Program-made: the position numbers and the translations under genes
The notes under the pieces: model-generated
Database searches by the model: none
What the model was told of the DNA's origin: nothing
Seen by the model: only the letters and a program-made list of their open reading frames with translations
In this document: piece by piece, positions 7,659 to 12,157 of the stretch
Layout: each line of letters begins with the position of its first letter
Position numbering within the stretch: the first letter of the stretch is position 1
DNA from: JASLCR01 sp036405515
Lineage (GTDB): Bacteria > Patescibacteriota > Saccharimonadia > Saccharimonadales > Saccharimonadaceae
Direction: 5' to 3'
DNA: 12,157 nt
Assembly (NCBI GenBank): GCA_036405515.1
Contig: DASWXM010000045.1
Span: forward strand, 1-12,157

Positions 7659-8282
7659 CTAGTTAACTTTTTCTAAAGTGTCTACCAGGTTGCGAATAAT
7701 TGATGCGTTAACTTTTTCAGGTGAAGTTAGAAAGATGAGCGTACTTCCCATATCAAGTAAATACTTCGTTGAACTCTCTGTGCTGAGATTGTAGAGTGTA
7801 CCAACCTTTACAGAAGTACCGTTAATTGAGCCGCCCTCGACCATCTTTGACATACTAAAGCCCGTTGGCCATGGCTGTACGGTTGTGGTAATCTCGGTAC
7901 CTGTAGCTTTATCGACAAGCGTGTAGATCAATACACCGTTATCAATATTCGTTGCATCCTTTTTTACCATATAACCTTCAGGTAGAGTACTTGGCGCATA
8001 TACTGGAAAATTCGCCTTCGCGACAACAGCACTATCAAGAATCGGATGAACTGAAATCACCCGATAGACAACCGCACCAAGAACTAGAGCGATAAGTATG
8101 CCTACTCCGATAATATAAAAGTGTTTTGCGATACGTTTACGTCGTTTTTTTACGGGAGGACGGACTACCGCCTCCTCAACAGCCTCGCGAGGCAATTGCG
8201 AGGCAGACGTACTAGCTGTACGATTCGATCGCTTTGATGGTCGAACGAAATCTGAGATAGGTGAAGGGCTATTATTCACCAT
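7659..8282 (-). CDS. Single-pass membrane protein with C-terminal outer domain
   Basis: A 207-aa protein of unknown function. Residues 1-50 are a disordered, Ser/Arg/Pro-rich cytoplasmic part ending in the very basic PPVKKRRKR, followed by one membrane helix at about 55-77 and an extracytoplasmic domain of about 130 residues. The outer domain begins FPVYAPSTLPEGY, a wording resembling the DUF4367/RseB-like family of membrane-tethered domains, but I cannot confirm that. By the positive-inside rule the N-terminus is cytoplasmic. It starts 11 nt after the stop of the 8872 gene, so the two are almost certainly one transcript and may act together; no clear Shine-Dalgarno is seen. Its stop lies only 4 bp from the stop of the convergent 632-aa gene, and no terminator lies between them. 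Confidence 0.75.
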   Translation of the reverse strand: MVNNSPSPISDFVRPSKRSNRTASTSASQLPREAVEEAVVRPPVKKRRKRIAKHFYIIGVGILIALVLGAVVYRVISVHPILDSAVVAKANFPVYAPSTLPEGYMVKKDATNIDNGVLIYTLVDKATGTEITTTVQPWPTGFSMSKMVEGGSINGTSVKVGTLYNLSTESSTKYLLDMGSTLIFLTSPEKVNASIIRNLVDTLEKVN

Positions 8283-8293
8283 TGACCGATCTG

Positions 8294-8872
8294 CTAGTTC
8301 TTATATTTCTTGATTGTTTCTGAGACTTTGCTGTTGGTTTTTAGGTTTTCGTAAAAGAGTATCTGCTCTTTTGAGATAATCATTTCATCCTCTGGGCCGT
8401 GAATTTCATCGCCAAGCTTGATCAGCTGAACATTATTGTTGCTGTCCTTAGTTGTATTTTGTGGATTATTAGCACTGTCCTCGCCTGCTGCTTGCAAGTA
8501 GAATATATCCGTCAGCTTGAGGTAATCCTGATTAACAGATTGAAGTTTGCCAAAATACACCTGACCGTTCGTGAAAAAGACCGCTTGGTACTTACTACTA
8601 TCGACAACGATACCTGCCGATGGTGACCCACCTCGGAGATTCATCCAGACGAAACAGCCTACTACGATAGCCAGCAATACTACTGCGACAACGATTGGCC
8701 ACACAAACCGTCGTGAAGCTTTCTCCTGCTTTGGTGCACTATGCACAACTCGCGGTGCAGCAGCCGGTACTTCAGTTGGTGCTTCTTCGGGCTGTCGGCG
8801 TACAGGTTCTGGCCGCGCTACAGTCGCTCGCCTTTCCTGCTGCTGGTTAACACGAAACGGTCCCCCACTCAT
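8294..8872 (-). CDS. Single-pass membrane protein of unknown function
   Basis: A 192-aa protein counted from the ATG at 8872. A Pro/Glu/Arg/Ala-rich disordered cytoplasmic region (1-52) leads to one membrane helix at about 56-78 and an outer domain. The outer domain contains KYQAVFFTNGQVYFGKL at 94-110 followed by YLKLTDIFYLQ, then a polar Asn-rich stretch and a C-terminal helix ending KKYKN. I have the impression that this outer domain recurs in CPR genomes but know no function for it. The overall plan (disordered inside, one helix, small outside domain) is the same as that of the next gene, its operon partner. I chose ATG 8872 because GGAG lies 11 nt upstream; a TTG at 8896 in the same frame would add 8 residues (MENGENID) and has a weaker ribosome site. 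Confidence 0.72.
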   Translation of the reverse strand: MSGGPFRVNQQQERRATVARPEPVRRQPEEAPTEVPAAAPRVVHSAPKQEKASRRFVWPIVVAVVLLAIVVGCFVWMNLRGGSPSAGIVVDSSKYQAVFFTNGQVYFGKLQSVNQDYLKLTDIFYLQAAGEDSANNPQNTTKDSNNNVQLIKLGDEIHGPEDEMIISKEQILFYENLKTNSKVSETIKKYKN

Positions 8873-8907
8873 GTCTATGTTTTCTCCATTCTCCAAATTT
8901 TACTTTT

Positions 8908-8940
8908 CTCATCATAGCATAAGAAGTACTGAGCCAGCAA
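8908..8940 (-). promoter_or_regulatory. Promoter for the membrane-protein pair
   Basis: On the minus strand TTGCTG (8935-8940) and TATGAT (8911-8916) are separated by 18 nt, with TGC before the -10 box. The -10 region lies in CTTATGCTATGATGAG, which matches the ATPase promoter block at 5555-5570 in 15 of 16 positions. It sits in the 86-bp gap after the winged-helix gene, so the membrane pair may be expressed separately from that gene. Confidence 0.5.
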
Positions 8941-8958
8941 TCGCCTGAGATGCGGCTA

Positions 8959-9399
8959 CTATTCAGCAGATTCTTCGAGTAGTATACTGAGGCTACTTTT
9001 GATCAGATTCTCGACACTCGTACCACTTGGGATCGCAATATTGAAAGCACGCGTAAAATCATCACGTCCTTCTTTACCCTGCTCAACACTCTCTACCATA
9101 TCAATACCTAGATCAGTCAGACGGATACCGACGTAGATTTTAGTCCCTCCGGTCGCACGTTCACGCGAAGCAATAAAGCCTTTATCGATTAGGAAAGAAA
9201 ATGCATTATAGATATCCGAAGAAGAAGGATTGATGCGTAGCAAATCACCGGTCAGCCACTTCTTGTCACTTGTCACCGACATACGACCATCTTTTTTCTC
9301 GACAAAGCCAAGCTGTCGGTACGGCATACTTGCCGGTACAGTACGATGGAGCTGATAAAAGTACAGTAGTACTTTCCCGGCTGTCTCTTTGATCGTCAC
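8959..9399 (-). CDS. Small winged-helix-type DNA-binding protein (probable)
   Basis: A 146-aa soluble protein. The central part is consistent with a winged helix: a probable recognition helix in the segment NPSSSDIYNAFSFLIDKGFI (57-76), then a basic turn and strand RERATGGTKIYVGIRLT (79-95) that would form the wing, then LTDLGIDMVE, a phrase typical of MarR/PadR-like wing ends. The N-terminal helix ETAGKVLLYFYQLHRT resembles the first helix of such domains. The C-terminal 40 residues are helical and could dimerise. The role as a transcription regulator is an inference; the name of the family is uncertain. It is read from GTG at 9399 with AGAGAG upstream. A palindrome over its own promoter suggests autoregulation. 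The next genes downstream encode membrane proteins with their own likely promoter. Confidence 0.6.
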   Translation of the reverse strand: MTIKETAGKVLLYFYQLHRTVPASMPYRQLGFVEKKDGRMSVTSDKKWLTGDLLRINPSSSDIYNAFSFLIDKGFIASRERATGGTKIYVGIRLTDLGIDMVESVEQGKEGRDDFTRAFNIAIPSGTSVENLIKSSLSILLEESAE

Positions 9400-9480
9400 G
9401 CTTATCTCTCTACCTTCATACTAGCCTCTACCTAGCGTATTCACGTACGCTATTCCACCCAAGGACTGTTTAATTCCATT

Positions 9481-9509
9481 AGTATAACACCTTTACTGTA
9501 AGTATATAC
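9481..9509 (-). promoter_or_regulatory. Extended -10 promoter of the winged-helix gene
   Basis: On the minus strand TATACT lies at 9481-9486 with TGT before it (TGn-extended -10), and a poor -35 (TGTATA, 9504-9509) lies 17 nt upstream. The leader to the GTG at 9399 would be about 75 nt. The upstream part of the promoter overlaps a palindrome. Confidence 0.45.
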
Positions 9510-9512
9510 AGT
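9495..9512. promoter_or_regulatory. Operator-like palindrome
   Basis: ACTGTA-AGTATA-TACAGT: two perfect 6-bp arms with a 6-bp spacer. It covers the -35 and spacer of the promoter of the winged-helix gene, a common place for a repressor dimer to bind. No second copy was seen in the window by eye. Confidence 0.45.
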
Positions 9513-9542
9513 GGTAGGGAAATATGCAAAAGACACCGAGCA

Positions 9543-11069
9543 CTATCTCTTCATCCTAAGCTGCCATAACCTTACAAGGACCGTTATCGAGATGATACCG
9601 CCTGAGAATATGGTAATAGGCAGCACATATCCAGCCTTACCTATACCCGAGTCTGGGGCAAGAAGCTTATCATCCTCAGCCATACGTGCAAATCCAATAT
9701 AATCACTCACTGTACCTATAAACGTGTCAATATCGACTGAACTATTATCAGTAATCGTGTATGTCACCCGTAATGCTCTCTGACCCTCATATATAACAGA
9801 GTCGATTATTGCACTTGGAATACTCGTGTAAGTTTTTGTACGTGGATCATACCTACGAATACTGACTTGGTTAGGCATTAAATCAGTCACAAATGTGACA
9901 GAAACTTCGTTGTCCAAGCTCGATGTTGTAAAGCAGAAATTGACTAAACCTGATGGATAAATATACTTCTCATCATCGTAATTATTACTTTCGTCTGCGG
10001 TCGTTCCGCAAGTAATGTCTGAGGCTTCAGGCGTTTCGATGAAAATTTCATTATTGTCTACGCTATTTGGCAAGATCAGCGTATTGTTTCCGCTGCTTCC
10101 TCCATCGAGATCATACTTCATTACTAAATTAGCGGACGCATTAGCAATGTAAAGTGAGCCGGCATTCTCTACAAGCGTCAGACCTTCCCCTGTCATACTA
10201 CCCGAGAAGCCAGGCGTGCCGACGTACTCCCAAGATGTGCCGTTGTAGCGCATGACAGAGGCTTCGAATCCACTGGCAGCATCAACAAACGCAACATAGG
10301 GAGTATCCTCATCGTCAAAGGCGAGCGAATTCCATACAGTATAGTCACTCGTAAAGCCAGACTCACCGACGTACTCCCAAGATGTGCCGTTGTAGCGCAT
10401 GACAGATGTGTAGCAATCGGCATGCGAACAATCGTCATATGTCACGTATGGCACTCCTTCATGCACGACCATATCTATGTTCGAGAGCATCCCTGCCGAG
10501 AAGCCAGGCGTGCCGACGTACTCCCAAGATGTGCCGTTGTAGCGCATGACAGAGGCTCGGCCACCATTTGCATCATCTATATAAGCTACATATGGGACTC
10601 CGTTATATGTTGTGACTGTAGGAGTGTACGCTATCCCTGCCGAGAAGCCAGGCGTGCCGACGTACTCCCAAGATGTGCCGTTGTAGCGCATGACAGATGT
10701 ATGTCTACTATTAGCATAGTCTCGAAAAGCAACATACGGAGTACCCCCTTCCATTACTATAGATATGTCAGCAGCATCGTCTGCCGAGAAGCCAGGCGTG
10801 CCGACGTACTCCCAAGATGTGCCGTTGTAGCGCATGACAGAGGCCTCAGACGACTGAGTGGTATCTTCGAATGCTACATACGGACTGCCATCATAAATAG
10901 CCATCGATGGCTTACCGCTGCCGGAATTTGCAAAGTCTGGTACTCCAACTGAATGCCAGTCATCAGGATCTCCTGGAGCTGCAAAAGCACTTGAGCCTAA
11001 AGGTAATATGCCGAGAATCATGCTAAATGCAGCTATAAACACAATGCAATTCTTCATAAAGCAGCGCAT
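9543..11069 (-). CDS. Secreted six-repeat (propeller-like) surface protein with C-terminal anchor
   Basis: The protein is 508 aa. A signal peptide (1-30, ending SSAFAA) is followed by six tandem units of 48-49 residues starting at W38, W86, W134, W182, W231 and W280. A unit reads WEYVGTPGFS, then a variable stretch, PYVAF.D, variable, and SVMRYNGTS. Six such beta-rich units fit a six-bladed propeller closed at the surface. The first unit's start and the last unit's end are degenerate. Residues about 325-460 form a beta domain with YTITDNSSVDID near 437-448 followed by IGTVSDYIGFA, resembling the 'choice-of-anchor U' style domain that precedes a surface anchor. The end has APDSG (471-475), a hydrophobic helix (about 480-500) and a basic tail RLWQLRMKR, a sortase-like sorting layout. 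The start ATG at 11069 gives a good signal peptide; ATG 11057 is possible. A binding role at the surface is an inference. Confidence 0.78.
   Translation of the reverse strand: MRCFMKNCIVFIAAFSMILGILPLGSSAFAAPGDPDDWHSVGVPDFANSGSGKPSMAIYDGSPYVAFEDTTQSSEASVMRYNGTSWEYVGTPGFSADDAADISIVMEGGTPYVAFRDYANSRHTSVMRYNGTSWEYVGTPGFSAGIAYTPTVTTYNGVPYVAYIDDANGGRASVMRYNGTSWEYVGTPGFSAGMLSNIDMVVHEGVPYVTYDDCSHADCYTSVMRYNGTSWEYVGESGFTSDYTVWNSLAFDDEDTPYVAFVDAASGFEASVMRYNGTSWEYVGTPGFSGSMTGEGLTLVENAGSLYIANASANLVMKYDLDGGSSGNNTLILPNSVDNNEIFIETPEASDITCGTTADESNNYDDEKYIYPSGLVNFCFTTSSLDNEVSVTFVTDLMPNQVSIRRYDPRTKTYTSIPSAIIDSVIYEGQRALRVTYTITDNSSVDIDTFIGTVSDYIGFARMAEDDKLLAPDSGIGKAGYVLPITIFSGGIISITVLVRLWQLRMKR
10204..10841 (-). 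repeat. Five near-identical 56-bp copies within the six-repeat gene
   Basis: Copies lie at 10204-10259, 10351-10406, 10498-10553, 10642-10697 and 10786-10841, with periods of 147, 147, 144 and 144 bp, always in frame. Copies 1, 3, 4 and 5 are identical over the 56 bp; copy 2 differs only in its first 16-17 bp. They encode SVMRYNGTSWEYVGTPGFS across the unit junctions. The DNA between copies is quite different from unit to unit. Confidence 0.95.
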
Positions 11070-11110
11070 TAGTTTCTCATTTCTAACTTATTAACTATTA
11101 ATTCCACTTC

Positions 11111-11116
11111 ATATTA
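11111..11116 (-). promoter_or_regulatory. Possible extended -10 box for the six-repeat protein
   Basis: Minus-strand TAATAT with TGG directly before it; no good -35 upstream. The leader to ATG 11069 would be about 35 nt with a weak ribosome site (GAGAAA). The surrounding gap (11070-11213) has no other clear signal. Confidence 0.35.
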
Positions 11117-11213
11117 CCATAAGTATGTTGATAAAAGAAAAACGCACCACCTTTACGCAACACTTTGCTTGGCCCTCTGGTGAAGATAGTTCGCAACAAC
11201 TCCCTCACGGATC

Positions 11214-11507
11214 TTACATAAATTTCGCGAACAGCAGCGCACTTACGAAAACTACATAGACTGTCAGTGCTACATACGCCAAAGGTACCGACCATCTATT
11301 TTCCTTTTTTATTGACCATAGGATGCTTGCCACACACAATACGAACCAACAGAGAGAATGTCCGTATATAAGAACATTTTTTTGAATCCAAGCAGCATCG
11401 GAAGACTCTTCTGGTACGACTACAAGATAGATTACCGCGATTACAAATGCGATCAACGCACCCATACTACCGAAAGTTCTGTGGTGCTTTTCAAGATAAT
11501 CTTTCAT
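11214..11507 (-). CDS. Small three-helix membrane protein
   Basis: A 97-aa protein of unknown function. A charged N-terminus MKDYLEKHHRT is followed by a helix at about 13-32, a polar loop with EESSDAAW, a second helix at about 45-63, a KKENRW loop and a third helix at about 71-95. By the positive-inside rule the N-terminus and the KKENRW loop are cytoplasmic and the C-terminus is outside. I chose ATG 11507; a TTG at 11525 would add six residues (MGYNQL), but it overlaps the likely -10 box. No Shine-Dalgarno is seen. Nothing in the neighbours points to a function. Confidence 0.65.
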   Translation of the reverse strand: MKDYLEKHHRTFGSMGALIAFVIAVIYLVVVPEESSDAAWIQKNVLIYGHSLCWFVLCVASILWSIKKENRWSVPLAYVALTVYVVFVSALLFAKFM

Positions 11508-11513
11508 AAGTTG

Positions 11514-11519
11514 ATTATA
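11514..11519 (-). promoter_or_regulatory. -10 box placing transcription start at the ATG
   Basis: Perfect minus-strand TATAAT, only 6 nt before the ATG at 11507. Transcription starting about 7 nt downstream of the box would begin at or next to the A of the ATG and give a leaderless mRNA. The -35 region is not recognisable. Confidence 0.45.
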
Positions 11520-11530
11520 TCCCAAAAAGC

Positions 11531-11560
11531 AAAAACACTTCGCCTTCGCAAAGTGCTTTT
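11531..11560. terminator. Bidirectional terminator-like hairpin
   Basis: CACTTCGC (11536-11543), a CTTC loop and GCAAAGTG (11548-11555) form an 8-bp stem with one G-T wobble in either RNA. The plus-strand RNA has TTTTGTTT after the stem and the minus-strand RNA has TTTTTGCTTTTT. It lies just upstream of the small membrane gene and would insulate it from the heat-shock gene; no plus-strand gene ends here. Confidence 0.5.
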
Positions 11561-11700
11561 GTTTGGCTCCCCATACAGGTCACGGAACAATTACAGGGGT
11601 GGCGGGACACAAAACAGGACAAATGAGACACAAACCCGCATATTCTGAGAGCGTCTCGTTTTAGAGCCGTTTTCCGAACATAACCCGCACATATCGCAAT
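11561..11700. other. Intergenic stretch with short direct repeats, no gene seen
   Basis: About 140 bp between two hairpins. It holds a run with three similar GACA-containing boxes near 11605-11633 (GGGACACAAAACAGGACAAA then TGAGACACA) and two copies of AACCCGCA near 11633 and 11683. No convincing coding, tRNA or promoter signal was found. It could be a remnant of a mobile element end, but there is no transposase nearby. Confidence 0.3.
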
Positions 11701-11726
11701 GAAAAAGGCTCGTTAAGAGCCTCTTT
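11701..11726 (-). terminator. Rho-independent terminator of the Hsp20 gene
   Basis: On the minus strand AGGCTC, a TTAAC loop, then GAGCCT followed by a T run. The stem is extended by AAA/TTT pairs past one mismatch. It sits about 20-45 nt after the Hsp20 stop codon. Confidence 0.85.
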
Positions 11727-11744
11727 CAGTCGATCCTGATAAGC

Positions 11745-12157
11745 CTACTTTTTCTTAGAACCAATAGCGATTTTCTTCGGTTCAGGCAGCGGTGTTAGCG
11801 GTACGCTAACCTTCAGTACGCCATCATCCAGGTGTGCTTCAATCTTATCGGCATCAGCACGCTTTGGTAGTGCGATTCGGCGATAGAAGCTGCTGGAGCT
11901 TTCGCGAACAACGTATTGTTTGCCTTTGTCCTCTTCTTTCTCGTGTCGCTCCGCACTGATTACAAGAGCACCGTTTTCCACTTCAATATTCACATCCTTT
12001 TGCTCGAAGTTTGGTAAATGTGCCTCGACTACTAGGTTGTTGTCTTTAGTGAATACGTCAGTAGTAGGGATGTTAACGCCCTTTAGTGGCGACATCCAGT
12101 CATCACCAAAAAACTGCTTTTGTAGCGCTGATAATTCTGCAAACGGATCCCACTTTA
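11745..12157 (-). CDS. Hsp20/alpha-crystallin small heat-shock protein, 5' end outside window
   Basis: An ATP-independent chaperone that binds unfolding proteins in the cytoplasm as large oligomers. The frame is open from the right edge, so 136 residues are visible and the start codon is missing. The visible N-terminus KWDPFAELSALQKQFF matches the WDPF.EL...Q..F segment typical of the N-terminal arm. The alpha-crystallin domain runs from about PTTDVFTKDNNLVVEAHLP through GALVISAERH, FYRRIALPK and the signature AHLDDGVLKVSVP. The C-terminal extension has the I-x-I motif as IAI in KKIAIGSKKK, used for oligomer assembly. An internal ATG at 12095 would begin too late, cutting off the WDPF arm, so it is not the start. 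A terminator follows closely, so it ends its transcript here. Confidence 0.95.
   Translation of the reverse strand, partial: KWDPFAELSALQKQFFGDDWMSPLKGVNIPTTDVFTKDNNLVVEAHLPNFEQKDVNIEVENGALVISAERHEKEEDKGKQYVVRESSSSFYRRIALPKRADADKIEAHLDDGVLKVSVPLTPLPEPKKIAIGSKKK

Noticed and set aside
10204..10841. Regularly spaced identical repeats that could suggest a CRISPR array
   Set aside because: The repeats are 56 bp with about 90-bp gaps, lie in frame inside one coding sequence and match protein unit junctions; no cas genes are near.
10422..10952. 176-codon plus-strand open frame with repeated CREARRADVLPRCAVVAHDR
   Set aside because: It is the opposite strand of the 56-bp repeats of the six-repeat protein; the repetition comes from that gene.
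11098..11295. 65-codon minus-strand open frame
   Set aside because: It overlaps the end of the 97-aa membrane protein in another frame and has no ribosome site or domain features.
11358..11648. 96-codon plus-strand open frame
   Set aside because: It overlaps the three-helix membrane gene and crosses the terminator-like hairpin; no promoter or ribosome site was seen.
11561..11700. Possible tRNA or small structured RNA
   Set aside because: GC-rich fragments near 11571-11605 do not form a cloverleaf or any T-loop motif; pairing is limited to a few base pairs.

Overview
The window looks like chromosomal DNA from a small-genome bacterium of the Candidate Phyla Radiation (Patescibacteria), most likely Candidatus Saccharibacteria (TM7) or a relative. 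This is an inference from the divergent F-type ATPase subunits, a secreted tail-fibre-like protein with a typical CPR N-terminus, several short single-pass membrane proteins of unknown function, and compact operons with ATGA stop/start overlaps. TGA, TAG and TAA all end genes here, so the code is standard bacterial and not the SR1/Gracilibacteria code in which TGA is read as glycine. I ran no database search; family names come from motifs read by eye.

Layout. (1) From 5513 down to 1, on the minus strand, is one tightly packed ATPase operon: a 282-aa exported protein ending in a subunit-c-like helical hairpin, a 231-aa soluble coiled-coil protein in the position of subunit b, a divergent delta subunit, atpA, atpG and the first 334 codons of atpD, which runs off the left edge. 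No subunit a lies at the usual place ahead of the operon. (2) A 240-bp divergent promoter region carries extended -10 promoters in both directions. (3) From 5756 to 7654, on the plus strand, is a 632-aa secreted mosaic surface protein. (4) From 9399 to 7659, on the minus strand, are a small winged-helix-type protein with an operator-like palindrome over its promoter and two single-pass membrane proteins. (5) From 11069 to 9543, on the minus strand, is a secreted, C-terminally anchored protein with six units of 48-49 residues that look like a beta-propeller; five junctions carry almost identical DNA. (6) From 11507 to 11214, on the minus strand, is a small three-helix membrane protein, possibly made from a leaderless mRNA. 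(7) At the right edge is a 5'-truncated Hsp20 small heat-shock gene followed by a clear rho-independent terminator.

How the genes work together. The ATPase genes are very probably co-transcribed from the promoter near 5560 and translationally coupled. Alpha and beta keep the P-loops, the beta GER glutamate and the alpha arginine finger, so the F1 motor is probably active. The membrane side is not standard: the only c-like candidate carries a large extracytoplasmic domain, and the b-position protein has no membrane anchor. Much of the rest of the window is devoted to the cell surface. Repeated use of TGn-extended -10 boxes, two of them inside a nearly identical 16-nt block, points to a shared promoter style.
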